The notes under the pieces: model-generated
Databases searched by the model: none
What the model was told of the DNA's origin: nothing
What the model saw: the letters and a program-made list of their open reading frames with translations, nothing else
From: Pyrenochaeta sp. MPI-SDFR-AT-0127
Taxonomy: Eukaryota > Ascomycota > Dothideomycetes > Pleosporales > Cucurbitariaceae
Reading direction: 5' to 3'
Assembly (NCBI GenBank): GCA_020747015.1
Contig: JAGTJM010000010.1
Location: 558,001-622,000 of the forward strand
DNA length: 64,000 nucleotides
Shown here: piece by piece, positions 41,565 to 53,493 of the stretch
How the letters are laid out: every line of letters starts with the position of its first letter
Numbering within the stretch: the first letter of the stretch is position 1
Made by a program: the position numbers and the translations under genes

Positions 41565-44500
41565 CTAAGGATATATCATGCTAAATTGCTCTTCCTCAAT
41601 CATCGATAGCATCTCATAGTCCTCCTCCCAAGTCAACCTAGAACCCATGCTCACAGGCTCAAGTGCTAAGGCAGACATTTTACGACCAACCTCTTGTGAA
41701 GAGACTCCGGAGGGGGTCACTGCATCAAGCTCCTCATCATCGTCGCTCAGCCATGATACATCCAGGATATCATCAATCATCTCTGGGTAGATTCCAAGCT
41801 TGTGTTGCTCCTGATCCCGAGCGTAAGACATCTGGGAGAAAACATGCTTCAGGTTACGGTCAAGCGCGTCTGCATGTTGCCGTTGACGCAACCAGTGGTT
41901 CTCATTCTGCAGGGCGTCGATCATGGACTTGAGACCAGCTGGAGGTCTTCGCGACATGGATGGCTGCTCAACAGGCTCGACTCGCGCGGTAGGATTCAAA
42001 GTGGATGATGCTGTCTCGTTCTGTACCGACTGCTCGGCGCGGGCGGCACGCTCCCTTAGAGTCTCCATTTCGAGCGTTAAAGCTCTGCGATTCGTTTCAA
42101 GCTCCACAATCTTATCATGGCGCCTCGTAAGCTCAGCTTGTAGGGCCTCGACATCTTCCGCCTTCGCTGCGATATCACGGTTCTTGGCAACCAGATGCTC
42201 GATCTCGAGCTCTTTCGTTGCGATGGCTTGCTCTCGCTCGTGAATCTTCAGTACCGTGGCGCGATGTTCAGCGGTGAGATTCTGTAATTGAACAGCAGCC
42301 TCAGTGCTCTTCCTCCTCGCCGCTTCCACCTCTTGAGCCTTTTGTGTCCATGGGGCCGGGCCGTGCTCGATCTCAATGCTGTTCATGAGAACTGAGGCAT
42401 GCTCGTTCCAGCCGGTGAGTCTGGAGACAACCGTGTCCAGTGAGTACAGTTGGTTTGACCAGTAGAAGAGCTTGAGATTGCGAACTTCGGCTTCTGGTAG
42501 CCAAGAATCGGCCTCCTGATCGAACGATATGCTCACTGCCTTCACAGCAGTCTGAGCCCACTGAGCGGCCTCGTGAGCTGCCTTGGCCAGACCTGTATCG
42601 TACTCGATAACATCCTCGAGACCTCCAGGGAATTGCGGGTACAGGGAGTCCTCACGCAGCGCCTCCACTGTTTTCACTACTTTCTGCGCTGCCAACAAAG
42701 CAGCCTTGCAGGTTGCTGATGGGGTCGCAAACTGCTCCAGAACATTGTTTGCCTCGTCTGCCAGCTCTTCGCTATTTGAGGCTAAGAATCGTAGCATGGT
42801 ATTAACCACGGCAAAAGTGGCATCTAGGTATTCAAGACTGGTCACGATTGAGCGGAATCGCGACGACGTCTCATCTTCTGGTAGACGATCTAGAGCCTCC
42901 TGGTGTGTCACAAGGACATTTTCCTGGATTCTGGCAGACCGGCCAAGAGACGCTGCAAGCTCGGCAAAGTTGACCTCGTCTGCCTTCAGAGCATCAAGTC
43001 CCTGGTCTACAGCCTTCTCAACAGCGACCAACTCTTCATACGTCGGTCCAAATATGGCAAATTGTGGCAAAGAGGACACAGCCATTGCTGACGAGAGGCG
43101 TGTAGCGCCTACTGCGAGGTTTGACAGATGGTATACGGCCTCGACGCAAAGAAGCCTCGACAAAGCTTCCTCCAAGCCCCCGTTGTAGCTCAATTGCCGG
43201 TCAAGATTGACAATGAGGGAGCTTTCCAGCGAGGTCTTGAAAGTGATCCTCTTCGCTGTAAAGTAAGCACGGATGGGTTCGCTGGCGCTAAATTCGCGAG
43301 GACCGGTTTCCAAGTACAGGCTCTGCATATTGAGCTGTTCTGTTGTCTCATCTGCCTTGAGTATGCGGAGCTCAGACGAAATCTCCTTGGTAGTCGCGTG
43401 GACGTTCGCGGCACGAAGCCTTCTATTCAGATCCATAACCTCGTTGAAACGGCCAGCAGTATCCTTGACCTGCGCCTCTGTCATGGTGCGCTCAGACTCT
43501 GCATCTGTCATTCTTGACTGTAAATCGAAAACTAGATCTCGGAATTTGGACACGAGGAATTCGTGCTCAGCAATGCTTGTTTGCTGTTCTGTGATCTTCT
43601 TTTGTTGTTCCGCAAGCTCAATGTCCTTAGCCTCAAGCTCATCGCGCAGATCCGCCTCTTGTTCAATGTGCTGGGCTTCGAGTTCATCGTTGAGCTCCCT
43701 CAGATTCTCGAGGTCTTCAATCACAAGATCTTGCTCCGCGATTCTATCCTGGAAGTCTTGGTTCTGAGTGGAAAGCTCACCAACCATGTCTTCCCATTCG
43801 TTTGCTGCATCCAAACGCTGCTTGAGGTCCTCGATGATCGCATCCGATTGAGTAACGCGCTCGTGTAATTCAGCATGCTCGCTCTCGTAAGCCTCCAGTT
43901 GTGACGCATCTGCTTCCAAGCCCAAAATAGTCGCCTTGAAGTCCTGCTCTTTCTCCTCGGTCATCTCTTTAAGAACGACCAGAGCATTACGTAGACGCTC
44001 GTTTTCGTGTTGAAGGCGATAATAGCCCACTTCTTGTTTTTGGTCTTCGGTCATCTCTGTAGTAAACAGCTCCGCCTCTTCTCTGAGGATGTCAAGTTCT
44101 AGGTCACGTTCCTCAACACGTTTCTGCAAAGACTCAATTTCGGCCTCAGCTTGATCCGCGCGCTCCTCCGCCATCTCCTTATCAACAAGGGCATCTTCGA
44201 GATCCACCTCGTGTTCTTGCTGGCTCTTGAAAAGGCGCTCATTGTCTTCTTGTAGATTCTTCAGATTCTCCTTCAATTCTTGTGCTTCAACGTGCTGCGT
44301 CTGGATTTTGGTTTGAAGCTTTTGGAGGATACTATGATAGCGGTCTCGCTCATCTTTGATCTGTGCCAGCTCTTTCAAACGCTCCTGAGCTTCCGAGTGT
44401 TGTCGTTCAAGATGTCGGATCTTTGTTTGTAGTGTTTCAACATTGGTATCCCTGGATGACTTCAAGGTACCTTGTGAGGTGGTAGAGGAGATGCTTGGTC

Positions 44501-44990
44501 TCGAGCCGGAATGCGACACTCGGACACTTGGTTCGGCGGCAGATGTAGTAGAAGCGCTGGTAATGCTTGGCTTACGGAGGGGAGTGCGCAGAGAGTTGTA
44601 TGTTGTAGAGGGCGCGACTGACTGTCGTTTAGAGATGGTAGAAGCCCGTGCGGCTGGTTTGGGTGCAATAACGCTCGAGGGTCGTGGTCTGGGTGCGGCA
44701 ACTGGCGGTCTTGATCGTGGAGTTGCCGGCTGAGTGATAGCTGCAGGTGTGGGAGGAGCTGGTTGAGAGACAATTCGGATGATGCTCGATTCTTTAACAA
44801 ACAAGCCGTGGGCTGGAACACAAGTAAAGTAACGCTCACCGCGTACTGAGCCATCATTCTTGCCTGTTGCAGTGGGCAGCTCGATGCCCAGAAAGATGCC
44901 ATCTGAGACATGGATAGGACCGACATATTTTACGACACCATGCTGGTGTGTAGAAGTCTCGACCGTCTGCCCTATCTTAAAATCTGCCAT
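41565..44990 (-). CDS. ro-3: Dynactin p150Glued subunit (CAP-Gly protein)
   Basis: Largest dynactin subunit, linking dynein to microtubules and cargo; called ro-3 in Neurospora and Nip100 in yeast. Single exon, 1141 residues. The N-terminal CAP-Gly domain (about 1-72) has the glycine-rich core and the tubulin/EB1-binding GKNDG. A Ser/Pro/Arg-rich linker (about 75-185) resembles the basic microtubule-binding region. A long coiled coil runs from about 185 to 540 (CC1-like). The middle domain, recognisable by LSYNGGLEEALSRLLCVEA and the block after it, matches the dynactin p150 family. A second coiled coil is at about 890-990, followed by a short acidic C-terminus. All expected parts are present and in order. 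Confidence 0.95.
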   Translation of the reverse strand: MADFKIGQTVETSTHQHGVVKYVGPIHVSDGIFLGIELPTATGKNDGSVRGERYFTCVPAHGLFVKESSIIRIVSQPAPPTPAAITQPATPRSRPPVAAPRPRPSSVIAPKPAARASTISKRQSVAPSTTYNSLRTPLRKPSITSASTTSAAEPSVRVSHSGSRPSISSTTSQGTLKSSRDTNVETLQTKIRHLERQHSEAQERLKELAQIKDERDRYHSILQKLQTKIQTQHVEAQELKENLKNLQEDNERLFKSQQEHEVDLEDALVDKEMAEERADQAEAEIESLQKRVEERDLELDILREEAELFTTEMTEDQKQEVGYYRLQHENERLRNALVVLKEMTEEKEQDFKATILGLEADASQLEAYESEHAELHERVTQSDAIIEDLKQRLDAANEWEDMVGELSTQNQDFQDRIAEQDLVIEDLENLRELNDELEAQHIEQEADLRDELEAKDIELAEQQKKITEQQTSIAEHEFLVSKFRDLVFDLQSRMTDAESERTMTEAQVKDTAGRFNEVMDLNRRLRAANVHATTKEISSELRILKADETTEQLNMQSLYLETGPREFSASEPIRAYFTAKRITFKTSLESSLIVNLDRQLSYNGGLEEALSRLLCVEAVYHLSNLAVGATRLSSAMAVSSLPQFAIFGPTYEELVAVEKAVDQGLDALKADEVNFAELAASLGRSARIQENVLVTHQEALDRLPEDETSSRFRSIVTSLEYLDATFAVVNTMLRFLASNSEELADEANNVLEQFATPSATCKAALLAAQKVVKTVEALREDSLYPQFPGGLEDVIEYDTGLAKAAHEAAQWAQTAVKAVSISFDQEADSWLPEAEVRNLKLFYWSNQLYSLDTVVSRLTGWNEHASVLMNSIEIEHGPAPWTQKAQEVEAARRKSTEAAVQLQNLTAEHRATVLKIHEREQAIATKELEIEHLVAKNRDIAAKAEDVEALQAELTRRHDKIVELETNRRALTLEMETLRERAARAEQSVQNETASSTLNPTARVEPVEQPSMSRRPPAGLKSMIDALQNENHWLRQRQHADALDRNLKHVFSQMSYARDQEQHKLGIYPEMIDDILDVSWLSDDDEELDAVTPSGVSSQEVGRKMSALALEPVSMGSRLTWEEDYEMLSMIEEEQFSMIYP

Positions 44991-45781
44991 GGCAACTGAA
45001 TTCTAGCCAGCCGCAATCTTGTGACAACTGACAGAAGCAGACGTTGCGGGTGGGAATAGAGAAGCCAGTGCAAGTAGGCACGACGCGTTGAGCGGCCGCA
45101 GGTGGGCGAAGGTACAATTGCCTGCCGGTGACTAGACTAACGCAGGAGAGGGGTAGTGCAGAAGTAACACAGCAGCAATTGAGCAAGAAGTAGCGCTTTC
45201 GAGCAGTGCAGTTGCAAAGTTGTACTTGAGAAGCATCGAAGATTGTGGTGGTGGTAAATAGCGAAAGTCGAGGGAGCAATGTCGCGTCTGCAATGTCCCT
45301 ACCTGCCAAGCCTGGCGGTGATGGTTCGGATGTCAGTCGGCGATGGATCGGATAAACGCCTGTTCACGGGAGCACCTTGTGCCAAGATTGGTTGATATGC
45401 TTTTCACCCAAACCGTCGCATTTTGTGCAGATACTTTGGACACACAAATGCCTGTTGCAGACGGCTGAATGACTTCAAATGTTTCTATCTTCCAGGAAAT
45501 CAGTGCCAAAGGAACCTGAAGACACCTAGGCCCCTTGGCTCAATTTGTGCTTGCAAAGATGGTTCGTGTATTAAGACGTTTGAGAACGTTGCGAAAGCTC
45601 TAGAATACATGACAGTCAGATTGATCAACACAAGAAAAGGCAGAGGAATGTATGGATAGTGTGACCAGATATTTAGACATCTATGATGTATCATGTCCAA
45701 CAATGCAATCATCCCATACATGCAGCAGTAGAGAAAATCGGTCCAAAGAGTACTCATACAAACCACTCAAACCATATCCGT
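44991..45781. other. Intergenic upstream of dynactin gene
   Basis: Lies between the dynactin start and the 3' end of the ABC transporter gene. Short opposing frames at 45423-45766 look like chance. A (GTG)-rich run near 45246 is the only repeat noticed. Confidence 0.5.
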
Positions 45782-48038
45782 CTACTCAGACGTCAGCTCT
45801 CTAATCCTTTGCTCAATATCCGGCACAGCTCTGAGCTGCAACTCAATCTCCTCCTTTTCGTCCTCGAGCGCGCCCCTCCTCTCAGCATCCAGTCCGCCAA
45901 AGTAGAATCCGCCCTGTCCATCAAACTGCAGGATCCTGGTATGATACTTCCACAAACTCCTACGATGGCTGACTGTCATGAGCGTGATGCCTAGCCGCTT
46001 TGCCTCCTCGTACATGACGCGCTCTACCTCCAGTGTCACGGAGCTCGTGCATTCGTCCAAGATGGCGTACCGTGGGCGGTGATAGAATAATCGTGCTGCT
46101 GCCACGCGCTGCTGGAGACCACCAGAGAGGACATCTTCCCAAGGCTGCTCGGCATCGAAGCCGCCTGGGCGGTCTATCAGGTTTGCAATTTCGAGTGTCT
46201 CGAGGATAGCCAGGAGATCGGCGTCTGTGGTGTTCTTAGTACGCATATCGAGGAGTGAATCCGGGTAGATAATTTGCTGGCGTAGGGTTCCTCTTGACAG
46301 ATAAGGTCGTTGAGGTATGTAGAAAATGTCTTCAAACGGTGGTTTGCGCACTTTGCCGCCATATACTGGCCACAGTCCACCTAGGATTCTAAAGAGACTT
46401 GATTTTCCGCATCCATTGGGGCCGATGATGAGGAGATGGTCGCCTGGCTTGACCGAAAAGGATAGGGCGCGGACTAGGACATCGCCGTTGGGCGACACGA
46501 TTGGTACATCTACAAACTCGATGTCTTCACCCTCGGTGACGGTACCACGACCGCGTAGTACAGCAGCGTTCTCCTCCGTGTCCGCAGAGGAGACGAGTTT
46601 CTTCTCAAAATGGCCAGCTTGGATATCGTCAATTACATCGAGAAGCGTAGAGACTCGCGATGTGTAACCGGCGAGTTCGGTGATTTCTTTGTAGGAGAAC
46701 ATGACGCGGCCGAATGCATCCGAGGACATGAGGAGCATGCGACGATTTGTCACGAAGCCTATCAAGTTGTTAGTTACCATCCATAACGGAAGTCGAAAGG
46801 AGGATGAGGCTGGGTACATACTTTCGGTGCGATCTCCCATACTCTTCATCGATGTACCAGGTACTTTGAAAAATACAGGAACACTGCATAACAGCAATCC
46901 CAAAGCCCCCCAGAAGTACTTGATCACAAAGTCCTCCATGATGCCGTGGTAAAACCGTCTCCTCAATATTCTGTTGACGTGCTTGATGAGTGTGAAATAG
47001 CCTTTATCCAGCGTGTCTTTCTCGGCCTCATGCCCCGCATAAAGCGCAACCTCCTCACTCCAATCAATAAGCCTCGAGTGACTCGCCCGGAACTCTCCTT
47101 CCAATCTCGCCTCATCTGCGACATACTTGCCAAAAGGCGGTGTCAGTGCCCTCATCACAGTTGCCGAAACCTGGACGAGAAGTGACATGAAGAATAGGCC
47201 CTCGCCACCAACGCTTCTGGATAGCGAGTAGTTGTAGATTATGATGTCGAGAACAGGTTTGGCCAGATTAGAATAGAGTTCAGCAAGTGAGTTCGAGAAC
47301 TTTGCTACATCAACGGTGATGAGCTGATCGGCGTTTGTGATGCGATCATCGAGGGCGGAGAGGGTGTAAAAGGTCATTTGAGAGAGATATTTCGAATGTA
47401 TGTAGTTGGTGAGGCGCGTCCGGTACTGAAGGGAAAGTTTGCACTGATGGTAAGAGAGCTGTTCTCGTTAGCAAATCCCGTCTTCCATATCAACGCTCAA
47501 ATTGGCGTAAGATTCCACATACCATGGAATTCGTAAACGTTGCTGGTATGGCAACACCCATCCACCACACCAGCCCAACCAGGAACTCCCTTCCCTTTCC
47601 CCTAACCAACGCACTAACCAGTCTGCCATCCAATTCCGCAACATACAGACTAATCATGGTCCTGAGGACAAGAAACACACTATGCCCGATAATCAAGCGG
47701 AACTCTTTACTCTTCCACCCGGGTATACAGATCCTCAACAGACGCAGCAGGTTCTTGAAAAACTCTCTGTTCAGCTCCACCTTCTTGCGGCCCGTTGCTT
47801 CGCCATCGCCTTTTCCAGTAGCGGGCTTGTGCACAGAGGTTGCTCGGCGCAGCGAGGCGGCCTTTTGCTCGGCGATGGCATTGCGGATGCGGGTTATGAG
47901 GGCGACAAAGAGCGTCAAGTACACTGCGCGGGATATGCGCGTTCGGTTCTGCAGATAGAGGGATGTAAAGTCATTGACGAGTGACTTTATGTTGGCGCTC
48001 GAGAGGCGCGTCGAGAGGGGTTTCGACAGGACGGCCAT
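45782..48038 (-). CDS. Peroxisomal ABC half-transporter (ALDP/Pxa family)
   Basis: ABCD-type half-transporter that, as a dimer, moves long-chain acyl-CoA into peroxisomes. Exons 48038-47523, 47458-46822 and 46758-45782 keep phase and give 709 residues. The second intron (46759-46821, 63 nt, GTATGT with CTAAC branch) has no stop and a length divisible by three, so an unspliced frame also reads through. The N-terminal half has several hydrophobic helices and the family EAA-like region. The nucleotide-binding domain has Walker A GPNGCGKSS, the signature LSGGLQQRV, Walker B YAILDECTSS and a switch His in VSHRRS. LSGGLQQ replaces the common LSGGEKQ; I have seen this form in one fungal Pxa subgroup. 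Which of Pxa1 and Pxa2 it is I cannot say. Confidence 0.92.
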
Positions 48039-48453
48039 TGTTACCGTGGGGGAGGCATCCGTGGTGTGTACTATGCAAAAGGGCGGGTGCGCGATGCGGA
48101 GGCACGCAGGCGTGGATGGTTGGGTACCCGGTGCAATGTGAAGGAATTCCGGGTATGGGTTTGGGTAGGGTGAGATTTATTCGTGGCGCACCGCTGCGTG
48201 ACACGCTTTGCACTATGCGCCTCCTGCTTTGAGGCTCAAATCCGTGTCAAGCTTGTGAAAGGTGACGACGGGAAGCTTCCTTGCGACATGTGAACAGCAG
48301 CCTCGGCTTCCCCCACAATGCGCCTAACCGGTTTGAGCAAGGAGCTTCCCCAGCTTTCAGATTGGCTTGTGATTGTGAACGGACCAATATATGTGGATTC
48401 GATGTCAAATGTTGAAATTCAATAGTACTTCTAGGTGTTCTATGACTACTCTA
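48039..48453. other. Intergenic, transporter promoter
   Basis: About 415 bp upstream of the transporter and downstream of the monooxygenase. No feature was seen. Confidence 0.5.
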
Positions 48454-50482
48454 TCAATACGAGAAAGGTCGTATTCTATAAGTCTCATTCTCCTCCGGCA
48501 GCGGCGCAACAGGCTTCTCTACAAACTCAGGATACAAGTACCAAGCCAGATCTTTCTCTTCCAATTGCTTAGCACTCCATCCATTGCCCAACCATGCAAG
48601 TCTATTCGCTCTCTTTCTTGTGCTCTTGCCTGAATTAAGTCCATCGCCTTCCACACCTTCGAGTTCGTCAATGTACGTGTAATCGTAGTCCTCCCACCGT
48701 GGACTTCTCATTGCCTCTATACAGTGCACAGTCGAGCCGGGCCAGAGTCCAACAACCTCGCCGGTGCCCTTGTTCTTGTACCAGCTCCTGCATTCTTCGC
48801 TGAACACGGTGCCCTCAAAGTACGCATCCACGTACTCGATGAAGTCTCTTTCCCTCTCTTCCTTGACGACCATAGCGGCAATGTTGTCTTTCTGGATCTT
48901 TCGAACGGCTTTGATGATATAGTCGCCAACGGTTTCAATCATCTTGGTTAGAGACCCAGAGCCAATGGCCGAGTTGGGTCCGAGCATGCTGAATAGATTA
49001 GGGAAGCCCGCGACAGAATGCGAAAGATACGTGACAGCGCGATCCTCCCATTTCTCGGCAAGAGAAAGGCCAGAAGCACCAGTCAGTGGGAATGGCGGTG
49101 GAGCGCTACTTCGGAACCCTGTTGCGCAGACGAGCGCATCGATCTCGTGTGCGGTCCCGTCAGCGGTGTGGATGGCAGATTCGGATATGCGTGTTATCGG
49201 AGAGGTGATGAAGCTGACATTCGGTTGCGTCAACGCCTCCAGATACCCCGGACCAGGAGTCAAACGGCGGCATCCAGGTGAAAAGGACGGGATGAGAGCT
49301 TCAAAGATCTCTGGCTTGCTTTCCAGAAGGGTTTTCATGTGCTGATAGAACATGTCTTTGGCTCCGAGTTGAAGGGGCGTGCCTTTTATCGTGACGGCAT
49401 GAACGCCATTGCCATCTTCCTCAACAGAAAGTCTGAACTTGTAGTAGAATTCCCGGTCGTTGGCGAAGCGATTGCGGAGCTCTTCAGGGATAGCCGAGCC
49501 TTTGAAGCCGTAGCTGTCGAAGAATTGCTGGCCAAAGGAAGGCGAGATCCATGTTTTGCTTCGCACAAAGGTGCTCACCTGTGTTCCAGCGATGCGTTGA
49601 AGAGAGGGCACAATCTGGATAGACGAGGAACCTGAGCCGATCACACCTATGCGTTTATCTTTGAAGTCATAGCTAGGGTCACTGTTAGTCGCATACTCAA
49701 ACGCAACGGAATATGCAGAGTGCGGATGATGTACCTCTCGTTCCATGTTGCAGAATGCATCAACTCGCCCTTGAACGTTTTCAGCCCATCTATCTCCGGC
49801 CAAGAAGGGTTGTTCAGGTTGCCTCGCGCGCTGATGAGTACATCAGATTGGTCTCGAATCGTCTCGCCAGTTGCTAAATTTTCCACTACGATATTCCATT
49901 TCGCCGTCTTGTCATCCCAGCGGCATTCCTTGATCTCGTGGCGCAGCTTGATAAATCTATCCGCAGAGAACTTCTTCGCAACGCTCTCGAGATAAGCCTG
50001 TATCTCCCCTGCAGGCGCATAGAGGGATGACCAATTAGGATTTGGGTCAAAGGAATATTGGTATGAGTGTGCTAGTGGCCAAGATTAGCGGTTAGGAGTG
50101 AGCAAGTGCTGCAACTGTACTGACAAGGGACATCGCATGCGCAGCCAAGATACCTATCAGTCTATCAACTCAACTATTCTTTCACGATAGCTTAAAGAAA
50201 CAGAATTGTTCCAGGAAAGAGAACTCACCGGTTCTCCCACCATGTCCCTCCAACTCCAGCATTCTTCTCATATATTACCAGCTCCACATTCTTCAACTTT
50301 TCCGGTATCCGAATACCACAATAGATGCCTGAGTATCCAGCGCCAATGATAATGACCTTCAGAGGCCGAAAATTCTCTATCGGTGTATCGTTGAGTCTGA
50401 AAGACGATCTAGAGATGCCATTCGGCGCCGCTTGTGAATGAATACCTGGTGTGTCAGAGGGCAGATTGGGGATAGCCGACAT
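48454..50482 (-). CDS. Baeyer-Villiger-type FAD monooxygenase
   Basis: Flavin-dependent class B monooxygenase that inserts oxygen next to a ketone or oxygenates a heteroatom, using NADPH. Exons 50482-50229, 50153-50125, 50071-49735 and 49672-48454 keep phase and give 612 residues. Exon 2 has only 29 nt but codes the conserved Y-LGCACDVP segment, so it is well supported. FAD motif GAGYSG is at 47-52, GTWWEN follows at the exon 1 end, and the BVMO fingerprint FKGELMHSATW is at 194-204, with Asn instead of the usual Pro or Asp after the Trp. The NADPH motif GSGSSS is at 219-224. It probably acts in the cytosol; the substrate is unknown. Confidence 0.93.
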
Positions 50483-51060
50483 CGTAAACGAAGATGTAAG
50501 GGCACAGATGGTGCTTCATAAATTGTAAGCAAATATTATTGCTCTACCCAAACGTTAAGTTCTACACTGGAGGTATTGTACAATGAAGAATAGATGAGGG
50601 TGAGTAGAGAAGAGCCTCGCCGCACAGGCGTGACAGGGTCCTTATGTGCAGGCGATAGGGTTGAGCACACCCTCATCCTCGGAGGAAGAGGTGGCTTGGT
50701 TTACAATTGCCGATATTTATTAGCGATTTCTAGCGGGACGGTACCAGGTTCAGCACCGGACTCGACACACGGTAAAAGGTCGAGCTGAGGTTGCCGGCCT
50801 ATCAGAGCTGGATGCGCTCCGCATTCGAGAAAGCGCTAACCCCGGACTCCACACTCACCCCGCCTCGCGCTCCTCATGATTTCGTGCCTGCAGACGGCAG
50901 TTCAGCATAGCTTTTGCGCTGTTTTGGTGGCTGCTTTCTTTTCTCGGTCATGTCGTGTTGAGTTTGCCCGGTTCAGGCCTAACGTTGCTTGTTCGCGATC
51001 CGGCAACCTGGTGACGCGTTGGCTAGTTTGGTTCTGCATCTCTGAAGACGGGTCCTGGTT
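50483..51060. other. Intergenic between monooxygenase and LisH-WD40 gene
   Basis: Contains the monooxygenase promoter and the 3' end of the next minus-strand gene. Nothing distinctive was seen. Confidence 0.5.
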
Positions 51061-52981
51061 CTACCGGGGAATTGCAATAATCGCAATCTACAAAAGCATT
51101 AGCCACAGGAAGTAATGACCGCGCATGAAGACGTACCTGATTTCCGAGAGCAATTGATAGCCTCGAACTGTCGGGGTGCCAGCCAAGACTGAATTCGCCG
51201 TTTATCCCAGGATTCCACTCGTCGCTGGTCCATTCTTTGGCGCGCCACGACGCCACGGGGACTTCTCTTTTCTCCACATCCCACACTGTGACGGCGTCGG
51301 GACCTGCTGCTGCTAAGAGCGCACCATCGGGCGAGAATGCGATCTTGAAAGCCTGAGTATCGTCCGTGGTAGGTAGTGTTTTCACGCAATGGAAGGGTTC
51401 ATTTGCGTCCCAGACTCGCGCCATCCCGGACATGAAGCATGTTGCTAGCAAAACTGAAGGTACAGAGGTCCCGTTTGTGAGAGTATTGCTGACGGGCTTG
51501 ACCCGGAAATCCAAATCCTGGAGGTATTCATCTGGATATTCGAGAGTCTGTAGGTTGAGAGCATCATTTGGATGCAGGATTCCCAAGTAATTTGATTTCC
51601 CGCCGACGCCCGTCGCAGCAAGAATACCTGAAGACGGGTCATGTTTGATGATTTCCCACGTGACCTGCGTGTCGAGTGTCCGCTGGGTTGTCAAAGCATC
51701 GCCCACTTCGTAAATTTTGAAAAGCTCGATGCCACAAACTACAAAAGCTGAGTCGCTTATCCAGAGCGCATCGAAAATGGTTGTATCCGTGAATTCAGCC
51801 CATGCAGGGATAGGATCGCCATCGTTCTTCCAGACCTTGATGGAACCCTTTTCTCCATCGGTCGAGATGGAAAGCAGTAGCTCTTTGTCGGGGTTCCAAC
51901 GCAACGTGTTGACGAGGCCGGCTTGGGATGATATGACCTGGTACTTGTCGCCGCCATCAGTGAGCTTGATGAGCATGTCCTTCATGATCTTCTCGCCGAC
52001 TTCGTTGAAGCACTCCTCCCTTGCGGACACGGTCATCTCGCCGGCATGCGAGTGCCAGCATAGGGCTGTGATGTCGAAATCTTTGACAGGCAAGGGCACG
52101 TCTGCGGTCCGGACAGGCAGGGCCGTCTCGTTGCTGGGTTCTGTATTGACCAAGTGCACCTGCAGCACAGATTGGCCTGCAGCGAGCAGTACGGGCGCCT
52201 CTGAAGGGCCCCATGATGTATGCTGGACCAGTCTCTTGGGGTCGTTGTGACGGGGTATGAAGATTGTTTCGGGGGTAAGATCGACAACGACCTCGGTCTG
52301 GATCTCGGCATCCTGGCCAATGCTGAGGGTAGAGATGGGGATCTCAGCGACGGTGGGCGACTCTGCTTCGGAGCCCAGTACCTCAGACTCGGCCCTGACG
52401 CTGTTTGTCACGTGGGTCGCGCCGTTGTGCTCGATGTCCATGGCATCGCCATTGACTTCGGGCTCGGGTCGCGGCTCGACGCCGTTTGTGGGCTTGGCCT
52501 TCTTCCGCTTGACGCCCTTCTTGGGCGGCGGTTCTTGCACGGCGCCGTTTGCTTCGGCGGCGAGTTCGTGGGCGGGGATGCCTTTGTCGAGGGTCAACAG
52601 CGTGCCGTTGCGCACCGAGTAGGGTCGTCCATGGTCGGCGCCAAAGTTGTATCGCGCATCGGTCTGGCACAGTCAGCGCAAGCTTCGCGGGCGGCGCCAC
52701 GGCAACATACATTGCATGCTTCGGCCTGCAGCTGGTCAAAGGACATGCCATCTTGGAGCAGGCGGACCAGGGTGTGTGGCTCGACGCTCTTTGCGAAGGG
52801 GAGCGTGTCGGGATCGCGGATCCAGCATCGCGAGAGCTGCAGCGCGGCATTACCGAAGCCAGCTTCCTGCAGGTAGCGCCAGACTAGGGCGACGGTTAGA
52901 TGTGCGCATCGTGGAGGATTGGTGTGGGGAAGGCAACGGACCGAGATAGTTGACAATGTTGCTCGACAATATCGTCGCCAT
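51061..52981 (-). CDS. LisH/WD40 protein of the TBL1/Sif2 type
   Basis: Nuclear WD40 corepressor subunit; relatives are Sif2 of the yeast Set3 histone-deacetylase complex and human TBL1. Exons 52981-52942, 52883-52711, 52663-51137 and 51087-51061 keep phase and give 588 residues. The 27 nt last exon codes the final strand (IAIIAIPR). The LisH motif spans the first splice (NYLVWRYLQEAGF, about residues 10-22). A Pro/Lys-rich linker with basic cluster KKGVKRKKAKP follows, then a WD40 propeller with WD/WN ends such as VWDVEK, VWDANE and IKVWKND. The propeller has the spacing of TBL1 (about eight blades), though several blades are degenerate. It shares a 512 bp divergent promoter with the TMEM115 gene. 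Confidence 0.88.
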
Positions 52982-53493
52982 GGCGCATTGTGGGCTGGGC
53001 TATGCGCCCGACGAAGCAGAGGAGGGGGGGAGGGGCCTTGTTGGTGGTGGGCGGGCGCTTCGGCTTTGACGACTGCGCGTGCGGCTTCGAGTGTCGATGT
53101 GGAGATGGTGGTATGCGGTTCCTGAGGATGCCAGTTACGGGCTTCTGCGCGCGCGAGAGAGGCTAAGCCGGGCATTGGGGGCGCCCAAGTGCTGCAGGCG
53201 AGTCACGCTAGCCCACCAGCTCATGGAACCATGACCTTGGCTGCGCAACGCCCCAACATCCTCATACAGGCTTCCATCTCGACGTGCCCAGACGCCCAAA
53301 GAGGCTTGTTCGCATACGAAAAGACCAGACGGGACCAGACGAGGGAGCAGCATCCTTGCTTCGTCCGCAGCCGACTTGCGACCCCCACCTGAGACGACCC
53401 GAGAATATATATATTCATTCATTCATTCATTCATTCATCCATCCATCCATCCATCCATTCCCAAGCCACGCCTTCTTGGATGCTCCAGACACC
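52982..53493. other. Divergent promoter between LisH-WD40 and TMEM115 genes
   Basis: Holds both promoters and, next to the TMEM115 start, the tetranucleotide repeat at 53413-53460. An ATATATAT stretch at 53404-53414 may act as TATA-like sequence. Confidence 0.5.
53413..53460 (+). repeat. Tetranucleotide microsatellite (ATTC)6(ATCC)5ATTC
   Basis: Perfect tandem: six ATTC units, five ATCC units and one ATTC, ending 33 bp before the TMEM115 ATG. It lies in the probable 5' leader. Length changes here would alter the leader, not the protein. Confidence 0.95.

Noticed and set aside
42583..43188. 201-codon plus frame
   Set aside because: It lies opposite the dynactin gene, whose protein is unambiguous. 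The antisense frame has no domain and is a by-product of codon use.
46040..46140. LSGGLQQ as a defective ABC signature
   Set aside because: LSGG and Walker motifs are intact; the GLQQ variant fits a functional fungal Pxa-type transporter rather than a broken one.
52220..52876. 218-codon plus frame
   Set aside because: It is antisense to the LisH-WD40 gene, which is supported by spliced motifs. No recognisable protein.
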